Source of the DNA: Actinokineospora alba
Lineage (GTDB): Bacteria > Actinomycetota > Actinomycetes > Mycobacteriales > Pseudonocardiaceae
Direction of reading: 5' to 3'
DNA: 64,000 nt
Assembly (NCBI RefSeq): GCF_004362515.1
Contig: NZ_SNXU01000001.1
Location: forward strand, 1,798,001 to 1,862,000
Shown: in pieces, positions 16,976-25,682 of the stretch
Position numbering within the stretch: position 1 is the stretch's first letter
Layout of the letters: every line of letters begins with the position of its first letter
Notes under the pieces: model-generated
What the model was told of the DNA's origin: nothing
Seen by the model: the letters and a program-made list of their open reading frames with translations, nothing else
Database searches by the model: none
Position numbers and translations under genes: made by a program

Positions 16976-18097
16976 ATGGACCCAAGCCTCGCCGCGCGCA
17001 CCCTCACCGCGGCCACCGAGATCGCCACCGCCGCGCTGTCCGGCGACGATCCCGAAGCCGTGCTCGACCTCGTCGTGCGCAGTGCCGCCGCCCTGGCCGA
17101 AGCCGATCTCTGCCTGGTCATGGCCCGCGGCGTCGACGGTTCGCTCACCGTCGAAGCCGCCCACGGTGCCCGGGAGCCGATCGGGCTGGTGCTCTCGCCG
17201 CGTTCGTCTGCGGCTCGGGTCGCGCGTGGGGGTGTGCCGATCGTCGCCGATGACGTCACCACCGATCCGCGGACCTCGCCGTACGTGCCGCGTGAACTGC
17301 AGGGGTACGGGCCGTTCGCGGCGGCGCCGTTCGGCACCCGGGAGCGCAGGCTCGGCGCGCTCACGGTCTACCGGCGGCGCGGCGGGCCGCCGTTCACCCC
17401 GGCGACCGTGGACGTCCTGACCGCGTTCGCCGCGCAGGCCGGGCTCGTCCTGGTGCTGGCCGAGGGCGCCACCGCCCGGCAGCGGGTCGACCTCTACGAG
17501 GAGCGCGAACGCATCGCCCGCGACCTCCACGACGTCATCGTGCAGCGCCTCTACGCCGCCGGTATGCAGCTCGACCTGCTCGCCCGCAAGCCGTCCCGCA
17601 AGCTCGCCAAACCCGACGCGACCCGTCTTGGCGACGCCGTCGACCAGCTCGACGCCGCCATCGAAGACGTCCGCGCCGTCGTGCGCACCCTGCGCCAACC
17701 CGACCCCGAACAGCCCGCCGCGCGCCTGAGCGACTCGGCCCGCGCGGAGATCGAGACGGCCCGTGAGCTGCTCGGCTTCGCCCCGACCTTCCACCTCATC
17801 GGCGAACTCGACGACCTGCCGCCCACCGTGGCCGACAACGTCCGAGCCGCCCTGCGCGAAGCCCTGTCCAATGTGGTCAGACACGCGGGCGCCCTGCGCG
17901 TCGCCGTCCACTTGCGACGGGAGGGCGGCGTCCTGCGCCTGACCGTCGCCGACGACGGCTGCGGCATCCCCGAGGGCGTCAGCCGCCGCGGCCTGAACAA
18001 CCTGCGCGAGCGCGCGGAACTCGCGGGCGGTCGCTGCGAGGTCCGCTCGTCGCCACGCTCGGGCACATCCGTGACGTGGGAGGTTCCCGTTCCCTGA
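16976..18097 (+). CDS. GAF-domain sensor histidine kinase (DevS/DosT-like)
   Basis: 373 residues: one GAF domain (~20-165), a HisKA_3 dimerisation helix with the phospho-His in E-R-I-A-R-D-L-H-D (about residue 185), and an HATPase domain with R-E-A-L-S-N-V-V-R-H (N box), D-D-G-C-G-I (G1) and R-G-L-N-N-L-R-E-R (G2). DevS/DosT have two GAF domains, the first with heme; here only one is present, so sensing may differ. It lies 14 nt after cydDC and near a DevR-like regulator gene, which is probably its partner. A TTG at 16964 with better ribosome-binding spacing is an alternative start. Confidence 0.88.
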   Translation: MDPSLAARTLTAATEIATAALSGDDPEAVLDLVVRSAAALAEADLCLVMARGVDGSLTVEAAHGAREPIGLVLSPRSSAARVARGGVPIVADDVTTDPRTSPYVPRELQGYGPFAAAPFGTRERRLGALTVYRRRGGPPFTPATVDVLTAFAAQAGLVLVLAEGATARQRVDLYEERERIARDLHDVIVQRLYAAGMQLDLLARKPSRKLAKPDATRLGDAVDQLDAAIEDVRAVVRTLRQPDPEQPAARLSDSARAEIETARELLGFAPTFHLIGELDDLPPTVADNVRAALREALSNVVRHAGALRVAVHLRREGGVLRLTVADDGCGIPEGVSRRGLNNLRERAELAGGRCEVRSSPRSGTSVTWEVPVP

Positions 18098-18141
18098 CCG
18101 GTGTGCCAAAATTCGGGCGCATCGAAACTGGGGAGTGGGTC

Positions 18142-18495
18142 ATGTTCTATCTGGGTGGGTTCTTCGGCGTCATCACGCTGGCTTTGTGGATCTTCGCGGT
18201 GGTCGATGTGATCACCACCGACGAGGGCTCGTGCCGCAACCTGCCGAAGTTCGGCTGGCTGATCCTGGTGTTGTTCTTCCCGCTGGTCGGGTCGATCGTG
18301 TGGTTCGTGGCCGGACGTCCGCAGACTTCCGGGCGGGTCTACCGGGGGGCTTACGAGCGGGAGACGCCCCGCTTCCCCGAGTACGACCGGCCCGGCCGGT
18401 TCGCCGCGGGCAGCCCCGACGATGACGAGGACTTCCTGCGCCGCTGCCGTGAGCGCGCCGAGGAGCAGCGCCGCAAGGGTCGCGAAGAGGGTTAG
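18142..18495 (+). CDS. small membrane protein with PLDc_N domain
   Basis: 117 residues. Two hydrophobic helices (about 3-22 and 36-57) carry the phospholipase D N-terminal (PLDc_N) pattern A-L-W-I-F-A-V-V-D-V-I and K-F-G-W-L-I-L-V-L-F-F-P-L-V-G-S. The catalytic HKD motifs of phospholipase D are absent, and the tail is charged and probably disordered, ending E-E-Q-R-R-K-G-R-E-E-G. The ATG at 18142 follows GGGGAGTGGG. The function is unknown; such proteins are often small membrane anchors. Confidence 0.8.
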   Translation: MFYLGGFFGVITLALWIFAVVDVITTDEGSCRNLPKFGWLILVLFFPLVGSIVWFVAGRPQTSGRVYRGAYERETPRFPEYDRPGRFAAGSPDDDEDFLRRCRERAEEQRRKGREEG

Positions 18496-18506
18496 ATCGC
18501 CGGCGG

Positions 18507-18528
18507 GAACCCGCACAGCCGCGGGTTC
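18507..18528. terminator. bidirectional hairpin between convergent genes
   Basis: GAACCCGC-ACAGCC-GCGGGTTC, an 8-bp perfect stem with a 6-nt loop, lies between the stop codons at 18495 and 18532 of convergent genes. There is no T-run, which is normal for actinobacterial terminators. Confidence 0.7.
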
Positions 18529-18531
18529 TCG

Positions 18532-19149
18532 TCAGGGCTTGCGCCGCGCCACCCAGGCGACCGCCTGGGTGCGCCGCTGCATCCCCAGCTTCGCCAGCAC
18601 GCTCGTCACGTAGTTCTTCACCGTCTTCTCCGCCAGGAACAGCCGCTCGGCGATCTGCCGGTTCGACAGGCCCTCCCCGACCAGCGTCAGCACCTCACGC
18701 TCGCGGTCGGTCAGGCCCGCCAGATCATCGGGCCGCCGCATATGGTCGAGGACGTGAGCGGTCGTCAGCGGGTCCAGCAGTGACCGGCCCGCCGCCACCT
18801 CGCGGATCGCGGTGACCAGATCCTGGCCGCGCACCTGCTTGAGCAGGTACCCGGCCGCGCCCGCCATGATCGCCTCGACCAGGGCCCGCTCGTCGTCGAA
18901 GGCGGTCAGGACCAGGCAGTGCGGGGCGGGGTCCATCGCCCGCAGCGAGCGGCACAGTCCGACCCCGTCGCCGTCGGGCAGGCGGACGTCGACCACCGCC
19001 ACATCCGGCTTGGTCGCCCCGGCCCGGACCAGTGCCTCGGCGACCGAGCCCGCCTCGGCGACGACCTCGATGCCGTCCTCGCTGTTGATGAGGTCGCGCA
19101 GGCCACGGCGGACGACCTCGTGGTCATCGACCAACAGCACATGGATCAT
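18532..19149 (-). CDS. DevR/DosR-like LuxR-family response regulator
   Basis: 205 residues. The receiver domain has D8-D9, phospho-acceptor D54 in V-V-D-V-R-L-P-D-G-D-G, the switch Thr in L-T-A-F and Lys in L-L-K-Q. The C-terminal LuxR helix-turn-helix reads L-T-D-R-E-R-E-V-L-T-L then F-L-A-E-K-T-V-K-N-Y-V. Several stretches (D-D-H-E-V-V-R-R-G-L, A-G-R-S-L-L-D, A-E-K-T-V-K-N-Y-V, A-K-L-G-M-Q-R-R-T-Q-A) are those of mycobacterial DosR/DevR, the hypoxia and NO regulator. It should pair with the kinase at 16976 and act at the box before cydA. Confidence 0.9.
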   Translation of the reverse strand: MIHVLLVDDHEVVRRGLRDLINSEDGIEVVAEAGSVAEALVRAGATKPDVAVVDVRLPDGDGVGLCRSLRAMDPAPHCLVLTAFDDERALVEAIMAGAAGYLLKQVRGQDLVTAIREVAAGRSLLDPLTTAHVLDHMRRPDDLAGLTDREREVLTLVGEGLSNRQIAERLFLAEKTVKNYVTSVLAKLGMQRRTQAVAWVARRKP

Positions 19150-19155
19150 GCGTGG

Positions 19156-19161
19156 AGCCTA
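19156..19161 (-). promoter_or_regulatory. -10 element of the devR-like gene, inside the coaA stop region
   Basis: TAGGCT on the minus strand, six bases before the ATG at 19149. Its first three bases are the TAG stop codon of coaA, so the regulator appears to have its own leaderless promoter embedded in the end of the upstream gene. Confidence 0.5.
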
Positions 19162-20094
19162 GAGCTTGCGGAGCCTTACCCGACTGATCCGGTGGTCGGC
19201 GTCCTTGCGCAGGACCAGGGTCGCGCGCGGGCGCGTGGGGAGGATGTTGTTGACCAGGTTCGGCTGGTTGGTGCGCATCCACAGCCGCCTGCCCTCCTCC
19301 TGGGCCTCTTCGTCGCTCAGCGCGGCGTAGTGGTGGAAGTGCGACGCCGGGTCGGCGAACGCGGTGCCGCGGAACGCCAGGAAGCGGTCGATGTACCAGC
19401 GCTCGATGTCGTCGGTGTGCGCGTCGACGTAGATCGAGAAGTCGAACAGGTCCGACACCGCCAGCCGAGGGCCGGGCTGCAGCACGTTGAGCCCCTCGAC
19501 GATCAGGATGTCGGGGCGGCGGACGACCTGCTCCTCGCCGGGCACGATGTCGTAGAGCAGGTGCGAGTACACCGGCGCGCGGACCTCGTCGGCGCCCGCC
19601 TTGACCTCCGAGACGAACCGCAGCAGCGCCCGACGGTCGTAGCTCTCGGGGAAGCCCTTGCGGCTCATCAGGCCGCGCCGGATCAGCTCGGCCTTCGGGA
19701 AAAGGAAGCCGTCGGTGGTCACCAGATCCACGTGCGGGTGGTCCGGCCAACGCGCCAGCAGCGTGCGCAGCAGTCGGGCGGTGGTCGACTTGCCGACGGC
19801 GACGCTGCCCGCGATGCCGATCACGAACGGCACCTTCGTTGCCTCGTGGATGTCCTCGCCGAGGAACGCCGTGGTCGACTCGTAGAGCCGCTGCCGGGCC
19901 GCGACCTGCAGCGAGATCAGCCGCGACAGGGGCAGGTAGACGTCGACGACCTCCTCGAGGTCGACCGGGTCGCGAAGACCGCGCAGCTGGACCAGCTCGT
20001 CGAGGGTGAGGGGCAGCGGCGTCGATTTGCGCAGCTGCCGCCACTGCTCGCGACGGAGTTCGACGTACGGGCTCAGCTCGCGCACCCGCGCCAT
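19159..20094 (-). CDS. coaA: type I pantothenate kinase
   Basis: 311 residues, the expected size of CoaA. It phosphorylates pantothenate, the first and rate-limiting step of coenzyme A synthesis. Seen: the P-loop G-S-V-A-V-G-K-S-T, V-T-T-D-G-F-L, R-K-G-F-P-E-S-Y-D, S-H-L-L-Y-D, and I-V-E-G-L-N-V-L. The ATG has GAGGGAG upstream. The end of the gene also carries the promoter of the following regulator gene. Confidence 0.96.
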   Translation of the reverse strand: MARVRELSPYVELRREQWRQLRKSTPLPLTLDELVQLRGLRDPVDLEEVVDVYLPLSRLISLQVAARQRLYESTTAFLGEDIHEATKVPFVIGIAGSVAVGKSTTARLLRTLLARWPDHPHVDLVTTDGFLFPKAELIRRGLMSRKGFPESYDRRALLRFVSEVKAGADEVRAPVYSHLLYDIVPGEEQVVRRPDILIVEGLNVLQPGPRLAVSDLFDFSIYVDAHTDDIERWYIDRFLAFRGTAFADPASHFHHYAALSDEEAQEEGRRLWMRTNQPNLVNNILPTRPRATLVLRKDADHRISRVRLRKL

Positions 20095-20260
20095 AGGGAC
20101 TCCCTCGCCTGCGATGTGAGGACTTACCGCGCAAACGTAGGCGTTGCGGAGGGGTTTTCGCTGTGACGGATTACACCGTTTGAGGGACAGAAGGTGTGTC
20201 GCACATGACGGCGAGATGACGGTTGATCCTGTGGTAAGTGCTCTGGCCTGCGGGAACGTC

Positions 20261-20875
20261 TCAGGCGGCGGGGAACGCCTCGTCCCAGGCCGCCACCACC
20301 TGGCGGGCGCAGACCTTCGGGTCCACGCGTCCCACGCCGGTGCCTAGGCCAGGCATCGCGATCTTCCTGACCGCGGCCCGCACCGCGGTGCCGTCGTCGA
20401 GGACGCCCTCGCGCCACAGGCGGAAGACCGCCCGGGCGGCGAGGTACGGGTGCACGGTGTCCGCGGGCAGGACCGTCGACGGTTCACGCATGGTCGGCGC
20501 GCTGATGAGCCACGCGGGCGCCGCCGCCCCGGTCGGGACGATCAGCGCCTCGCCGACCGGCAGCTCACCGCCGTGGGTGGCCAGCACCGCGCTGCGCACC
20601 CGCTGCTCGATCGCCGGGAAGGTGTCGGCGTAGACCGCGTCGATGCCGCCGCGCATCCAGCCGAAGGAATTGGCGGGGGAGACCACCGCGTCCGCCCCGG
20701 TGTCCACAATGGACCCGCGGTGCACGTGGATCTCGGGCCTGCCCGCCGCCGCGGCCGCCCATGCCTGCGCCATCGCGTCGCTTACCGCGCACAGCACCAG
20801 ATCGAGGGTGCCCGCGCGCGGTCGTAGGTCGGTCACCTGTCCGGTCTCCGAATCCGCGGTCACGACTCCCAGCAT
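20261..20875 (-). CDS. macro domain protein (ADP-ribose binding)
   Basis: 204 residues. A macro fold is indicated by I-H-V-H-R-G-S-I-V-D, A-D-A-V-V-S-P-A-N-S-F-G (nucleotide-binding loop), M-R-G-G-I-D and a C-terminal M-P-G-L-G-T-G-V-G-R. Macro domains bind or hydrolyse ADP-ribose and related compounds; which activity applies cannot be told from sequence alone. The ATG at 20875 was chosen; an upstream in-frame codon at 20923 would collide with the pheA promoter region. Single gene, divergent from pheA. Confidence 0.85.
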   Translation of the reverse strand: MLGVVTADSETGQVTDLRPRAGTLDLVLCAVSDAMAQAWAAAAAGRPEIHVHRGSIVDTGADAVVSPANSFGWMRGGIDAVYADTFPAIEQRVRSAVLATHGGELPVGEALIVPTGAAAPAWLISAPTMREPSTVLPADTVHPYLAARAVFRLWREGVLDDGTAVRAAVRKIAMPGLGTGVGRVDPKVCARQVVAAWDEAFPAA

Positions 20876-20961
20876 GACACCGAACGCCGCCGCCGGGTAA
20901 CCGCCATTTGGCCGGCGCACCACACGTTCGGGTGGTCTGCCTGGACCGACCCGGTGCTGCG

Positions 20962-20967
20962 TACTGT
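20962..20967 (+). promoter_or_regulatory. -10 element, leaderless promoter of pheA
   Basis: TACTGT with exactly six bases to the pheA GTG at 20974 and no ribosome binding site in between, the pattern of a leaderless actinobacterial transcript. Confidence 0.6.
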
Positions 20968-20973
20968 GGAGCC

Positions 20974-21888
20974 GTGCCGAGAATCGCCTACTTCGGACCG
21001 CAGGGCACGTTCACCGAACAGGCCGCCCGTGCGTTCGACGAGCACGCCGACCTCGTGCCGCTGTCCACGATCCCCGAGGTCGTCGCCGCGCTGCGCGCGG
21101 GAGCGGCCGACTTCGCCTGCGTGCCCATCGAGAACTCCGTCGAGGGGTCGGTGTCGGCCACGATGGACACCCTCGCCGCCGACGACCCGGTCGTCGCGGT
21201 CGGCGAGCACGTGCTGCCGATCCGGTTCTCGCTGCTGACCAGGCCGGGGACCGCCGCCGCGGACATCACGACCGTGGCCAGCCACCCGCACGCGCTCGCC
21301 CAGGTCCGCGACTGGCTGGGCAAGAACCTGCCCGGCGCCCGGCAGCTCGCGTCGACCTCCACCGCGGCCGCCGCCGTCGGCGTGCTCGACGGCGAGTTCG
21401 ACGCCGCGATCACCGCGCCCGTCGCCTCCGCGCACTACCCGCTGACCGTGCTGGCCTCCGACCTCGCCGACGAGGGCGACGCCGTCACCCGGTTCCTGCT
21501 GCTGGCCCCGCCCGGCACGGTGACCGAGCCGACCGGGTCCGACCGCACGTCGGTCATCGTCGTGGTGTCACACCGGCCCGGCGAGCTGGCCGCCATGCTC
21601 ACCGAGTTCGCGCTGCGCGGGCTCAACCTCTCCCGGATCGAGTCGCGCCCGCTGCGCGCCCGGTTCGGCGAGTACCGCTTCTACCTCGACTTCGACGGCC
21701 ACGTCAGCGAGGCGAGGGTCGGCGACGCCCTCGCCGCGCTGCACCGCCGCAGCCAGGACGTTCGTTTCCTCGGCTCGTACCCGAAGGCCGACGGCTCGGC
21801 CTCGGTCGCCGTGCCCGGCTCGCAAGACACCGATTACGAAGCGTCCGCCGCGTGGCTCGCCGCGCTGCGAAGAAGGGAGCAGGAGTGA
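20974..21888 (+). CDS. pheA: prephenate dehydratase
   Basis: 304 residues. Converts prephenate to phenylpyruvate in phenylalanine synthesis. The catalytic domain shows Y-F-G-P-Q-G-T-F-T-E-Q-A, C-V-P-I-E-N-S-V-E-G-S and the conserved T-R-F-L-L-L. An ACT regulatory domain follows (~195-275) with G-E-L-A-A-M-L and L-S-R-I-E-S-R-P, the phenylalanine-binding ESRP motif. There is no chorismate mutase domain. GTG start fits the leaderless promoter. Overlaps the next gene by four bases. Confidence 0.95.
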   Translation: MPRIAYFGPQGTFTEQAARAFDEHADLVPLSTIPEVVAALRAGAADFACVPIENSVEGSVSATMDTLAADDPVVAVGEHVLPIRFSLLTRPGTAAADITTVASHPHALAQVRDWLGKNLPGARQLASTSTAAAAVGVLDGEFDAAITAPVASAHYPLTVLASDLADEGDAVTRFLLLAPPGTVTEPTGSDRTSVIVVVSHRPGELAAMLTEFALRGLNLSRIESRPLRARFGEYRFYLDFDGHVSEARVGDALAALHRRSQDVRFLGSYPKADGSASVAVPGSQDTDYEASAAWLAALRRREQE

Positions 21889-22496
21889 GCGGTATGCGGC
21901 TCATGTTGGTCAGACACGGCGAGACGCCGTCCAACGTCCGGCACGTGCTCGACTCCCGCCCACCCGGCCCCCCGCTCACCGAACTCGGCCGCAGGCAGGC
22001 CGAGGCGCTGGCCGACCGGCTCGCCGACCACCCGGTCGTCGCGGTCTACGCGAGTACCGCTATCCGCGCGCAGGAGACCGCCGAGCCGGTCGCGAAGTTC
22101 CACGGACTGCAGGTCGACGTGCTCGACGGCGTGCACGAAGTCCAGGTCGGCGACCTCGAGGGACTTTCCGACCCGGACTCGATCCGCCGCTTCGGCGAGA
22201 TCTTCCTGCGCTGGACCGCGGGTGACCTCGCCGCGGCCATGCCCGGCGGCGAGACCGGCCAGGAGATCCACGACCGGTTCCTCAAGGCCGTCTCGCTGAT
22301 CTGCGAAGAGCATTCCGAGGGCATGGTCGTCGTGGCGACGCACGGTGGTGTGATCCGGCTGATCGCCGAGTACCTCGCCGACAACGTCGGGCCCCAGCTC
22401 GCCAACGCCGGTCTCATCCCCAACACCGGGCACGTTCTGCTCGAACCTCGCGAATCGGGCTGGCACTGTGTCGAGTGGACTGGGGTTGAAATCTAG
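21885..22496 (+). CDS. histidine phosphatase family protein (phosphoglycerate-mutase-like)
   Basis: 203 residues. The RHG motif L-V-R-H-G-E-T-P at the N terminus gives the phospho-His, R-A-Q-E-T-A the second phosphate pocket, and V-A-T-H-G-G-V-I the second catalytic His. The pattern fits the broad PGM/phosphatase superfamily (MSMEG/GpgP-like), but not true cofactor-dependent glycolytic PGM. Coupled to pheA by GTGA; this pheA-phosphatase pairing recurs in actinobacteria, though the substrate here is unknown. A start at the ATG 21894 is also possible. Confidence 0.88.
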   Translation: MSGMRLMLVRHGETPSNVRHVLDSRPPGPPLTELGRRQAEALADRLADHPVVAVYASTAIRAQETAEPVAKFHGLQVDVLDGVHEVQVGDLEGLSDPDSIRRFGEIFLRWTAGDLAAAMPGGETGQEIHDRFLKAVSLICEEHSEGMVVVATHGGVIRLIAEYLADNVGPQLANAGLIPNTGHVLLEPRESGWHCVEWTGVEI

Positions 22497-22598
22497 GTTG
22501 AGTTCCAGCCCTGTGCGAAATTCGGAGGGAATTGTCGGCGGGTCGGTCTAGCCTCGCGAGTGATTCATTCTTCGACCAAACGCCCGGGAGACTCGCTC

Positions 22599-23615
22599 AT
22601 GCCCCCCTCCGCGTCCCAGGTCGCGGTGCACGCCGAGGCGCTGGTGAAGACCTACGGGTCGACCCGCGCCCTCGACGGTGTCGACCTGGAGATCCGCTCC
22701 GGAACCGTGCTCGGCCTGCTCGGCCCCAACGGCGCCGGGAAGACCACCACGGTCCGGATCCTCACGACTCTGCTCAAACCCGACTCCGGCCGGGCGTTCG
22801 TCGCGGGCCACGACGTGCTCGCCGACCCGGCCGCGGTGCGGCGCAGCATCGGGCTCTCCGGCCAGTACGCGGCCGTGGACGAGAACCTCACCGGCTACGA
22901 GAACCTCTACATGGTCGGCAGGCTCTACGGCATGTCGCGGTCCGATTCCGGCGCCAGGGCCCGCGCGCTGCTCGACCGCTTCCGGCTCAAGGACGCCGCC
23001 GAGCGCCCCGCCAAGACGTACTCCGGCGGTATGCGGCGCAGGCTCGACCTCGCGGGGGCGCTGGTCGCCGAGCCCACGGTCGTCGTCCTGGACGAGCCGA
23101 CCACCGGGCTCGACCCGCGCGGCCGGATGGACACCTGGGACGTCATCGGCGAACTCGTCGCCGACGGTGCCACGGTCCTGCTCACCACGCAGTACCTCGA
23201 AGAGGCCGACCAGCTCGCCGACAACATCCTGGTGATCGACCGCGGCAAGGTCATCGCGGGCGGCACGCCCGACCAGCTCAAGAACGGCGTCGGCGGCGAG
23301 CGCATCGAGGTCGTCGTCGGCGAGGCGAGCGAGGTCGAGAAGACCCGCCAGATCCTGTTCAGCCTCGGTTCCAGCGAGCCGTCGGTCGACGAGCACCAGC
23401 GCCGCGTGTCGGTCAAGGTCGACACCGGCCCGAAGGCGCTGGTCGAGGCCCTGCGCAGGCTCGACCAGGAGGGCATCGCGGTGCTCGACGTCGCGCTGCA
23501 CCGCCCGACGCTCGACGACGTGTTCCTCTCGCTCACCGGCCACGCGGCCGAAGAAGTCGCCGAACCTTCGGAACCGCAGTCCAAGGGCCGCAAGAGCAAG
23601 AAGGGGGCCTCCTGA
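22599..23615 (+). CDS. DrrA-type ABC transporter ATP-binding protein
   Basis: 338 residues. Walker A G-P-N-G-A-G-K-T-T, Q-loop in S-G-Q-Y-A-A-V-D, signature Y-S-G-G-M-R-R-R-L-D and Walker B V-V-L-D-E-P-T-T-G-L-D-P-R are all present, with a C-terminal domain (~225-315) typical of the daunorubicin-resistance subfamily. It ends in a Lys-rich tail. It powers export of a lipid or hydrophobic compound together with the permease, whose ATG overlaps its stop. Confidence 0.92.
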   Translation: MPPSASQVAVHAEALVKTYGSTRALDGVDLEIRSGTVLGLLGPNGAGKTTTVRILTTLLKPDSGRAFVAGHDVLADPAAVRRSIGLSGQYAAVDENLTGYENLYMVGRLYGMSRSDSGARARALLDRFRLKDAAERPAKTYSGGMRRRLDLAGALVAEPTVVVLDEPTTGLDPRGRMDTWDVIGELVADGATVLLTTQYLEEADQLADNILVIDRGKVIAGGTPDQLKNGVGGERIEVVVGEASEVEKTRQILFSLGSSEPSVDEHQRRVSVKVDTGPKALVEALRRLDQEGIAVLDVALHRPTLDDVFLSLTGHAAEEVAEPSEPQSKGRKSKKGAS

Positions 23616-24424
23616 TGAGTGTCATCACCGCGAGCGCCCGCGACAGCGGCGTCGTGACCTGGCGAAACCTGATGAACGTGCGCCGCCAGCCCGACCTGCT
23701 CCTCGGCGCCACCATCCAGCCGATCATGTTCGTGCTGCTGTTCGCCTTCGTGTTCGGCGGCAGCATCGGCGACAACCCGGACGCCTACCGCGAGTTCCTG
23801 ATGGGCGGCATCTTCGCCCAGACGGTGGCGTTCAACTCGGCGTACACCACCCTCGGCATGGCGGCCGACCTGGAGAAGGGCGTCATCGACCGGTTCCGGT
23901 CGCTGCCGATGTCGCGCGGGGCCGTCCTGCTCGGGCGCACCACCTCCGACCTCGTGGTCAGCGCCCTGGGCCTGCTGGTCATGTCGATCTGCGGGCTGCT
24001 CGTGGGCTGGCGGATCCGGGGCAGCTTCCTCGACGCGGTCCTCGCCTACGCGATCCTGCTGCTGTTCTCGTTCGCGATGTCGTGGGTCGGCGCGTTCGTC
24101 GGCATGGCGTCGGGCAACGTCCAGGTCGCGCAGAGCGCGGGCTTCATCTGGATGTTCCCGCTGACGTTCGTGTCGTCGGCGTTCGTCTCGGCGAACTCGT
24201 TGCCCGGCCCGCTCAAGGTCTTCGCGAACTGGAACCCGGTCACGGTCGTGGCCGACGCGGTCCGCGACCTGTTCGGCAACCCACGTCCCGGCGTCCTGCA
24301 GGCGACGTCGGACTCCTGGCCCGCGCAGCACTCGATCCTGTGGTCGATCGTGTCCTGCCTGCTCATCCTGGCGATCTTCGCGCCGATCGCGGTCGCCAAG
24401 TACCGCAAGGTGGCCAGCAAGTAG
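23615..24424 (+). CDS. DrrB-type ABC transporter permease
   Basis: 269 residues and six predicted helices of the ABC-2 permease family. The N terminus reads V-V-T-W-R-N-L-M-N-V-R-R-Q-P, and the family loop V-I-D-R-F-R-S-L-P-M-S-R precedes helix 3. It starts at the ATG that shares one base with the stop of the ATPase gene (TGATG). Substrates of DrrAB-like systems range from antibiotics to wall lipids; no biosynthetic genes are adjacent, so the cargo is unknown. Confidence 0.92.
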   Translation: MSVITASARDSGVVTWRNLMNVRRQPDLLLGATIQPIMFVLLFAFVFGGSIGDNPDAYREFLMGGIFAQTVAFNSAYTTLGMAADLEKGVIDRFRSLPMSRGAVLLGRTTSDLVVSALGLLVMSICGLLVGWRIRGSFLDAVLAYAILLLFSFAMSWVGAFVGMASGNVQVAQSAGFIWMFPLTFVSSAFVSANSLPGPLKVFANWNPVTVVADAVRDLFGNPRPGVLQATSDSWPAQHSILWSIVSCLLILAIFAPIAVAKYRKVASK

Positions 24425-24449
24425 GGCGAGCAGTCGGTCGGCGGGCGCC

Positions 24450-25667
24450 CTACGGGGTGCCCGCCGTCGACATGCTGTCGACCTCGCCGCGGTGGCCCGC
24501 CAGGGCGAACCACACCGCCGCGGCGAGGGCGAGCTGCAGCACGCCCGAGATCGCGAACACCGCCCGCGTGCCGAGCCAGGTCGCGAGCAGGCCGCCGAGC
24601 AGCGCGCCGACCGGGATGGCCCCCCACACCGCGGTCCGCCAGACGCCGAGGACCCGGCCGAAGAGGTGGTCGGGGACCAGCGCGTGCCGCAGCGATCCCA
24701 GGATCACGTTCACCACCACGACGGCCGCGGCGAACCCGCCGAACAGCAGGCTGGCCGTCACCGGGTCCTTCGACACCGACATCGCGGTGAACGCCAGCCC
24801 GCAGCACACGATCGAGCCGACGAGCACGGTCCGCCGCGACAGCGCCCGGGTCAACCGGGGCGCGGTGAACGCGCCGATGATTCCTCCCGCGCCGCCGACC
24901 AGCGCGAACACGCCGAAGGTCGCCTCGCTGAGGTGGATGTCCTGCAGCGCGTAGAGCACCAACAGGGCCTGCGCCAGTTCGGTCGCGAGCGCCATGGTCG
25001 CGGCGAACACCGCGAGCCGCACCATCAGGGCGTTGCCCCGCAGCCAGCGCACGCCCTCGCCGAGCTGTACGCGCAGCGACTGGGTCGGGCCGGTGACGAC
25101 CGGCCGGAAGCGGCCGTTGATGCCGATCAGCAGCACTGCCGCGATCGCGAAGCCCGCCGAGTTCAGCAGGAACGGCATCGCGGCGAACACGGCGAAGGTG
25201 AGGCTGCCGAGCGGGCCGCCGAGGAAGGTCTGGCCGACGATCTCGACCGACTGCAGCTTCCCGTTGGCCGATTCGAGTTGATCGCGCGGCACGACGGCGG
25301 GAACAAGCGCTTGCGCCGCGTTGTCGGCCACCGTCTCCACGGCGCCGAGCAGAAGCGCCATTACGTAGAGTAGCCAAATTGTGGTCGCGTCGGCCAGGAC
25401 GAGCAGGCCCAGGCCGCCGACGATCACGGCTCTGGAGAGGTTGGCGATCAGCATCGCGCGTCGTCGGTCCACCCGGTCGACCAGCGCGCCACTGACCGTC
25501 GCGAACAGCAGCCAGGGCAGGAACGCGGTCGCCGAAAGACCGGCGATCAAGATCGGATCTCGGGTGATACTGGCCGCGAGCAGGGGAAAAGCCACCTTGC
25601 CGATGCCGTCGCCGAGGTTGGACAGCGCACTGGAACCCAGCAACCAGCGCAGTCGCCTGTCCTTCAC
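24450..25667 (-). CDS. MFS transporter (enterobactin exporter/drug efflux subfamily)
   Basis: 405 residues, about twelve helices. The cytoplasmic loop 2-3 motif is present as S-G-A-L-V-D-R-V-D-R-R, and helices 4-5 carry E-T-V-A-D-N-A-A-Q-A-L-V-P-A-V-V, a pattern shared by the EntS/MFS_3 group. The GTG at 25667 has GGGGGG seven bases upstream and yields V-K-D-R-R-L-R-W-L-L; in-frame ATGs at 25682 and 25721 overlap an inverted repeat and lack ribosome binding sites. Confidence 0.85.
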   Translation of the reverse strand: MKDRRLRWLLGSSALSNLGDGIGKVAFPLLAASITRDPILIAGLSATAFLPWLLFATVSGALVDRVDRRRAMLIANLSRAVIVGGLGLLVLADATTIWLLYVMALLLGAVETVADNAAQALVPAVVPRDQLESANGKLQSVEIVGQTFLGGPLGSLTFAVFAAMPFLLNSAGFAIAAVLLIGINGRFRPVVTGPTQSLRVQLGEGVRWLRGNALMVRLAVFAATMALATELAQALLVLYALQDIHLSEATFGVFALVGGAGGIIGAFTAPRLTRALSRRTVLVGSIVCCGLAFTAMSVSKDPVTASLLFGGFAAAVVVVNVILGSLRHALVPDHLFGRVLGVWRTAVWGAIPVGALLGGLLATWLGTRAVFAISGVLQLALAAAVWFALAGHRGEVDSMSTAGTP

Positions 25668-25682
25668 ACCGTCGCCCCCCAT

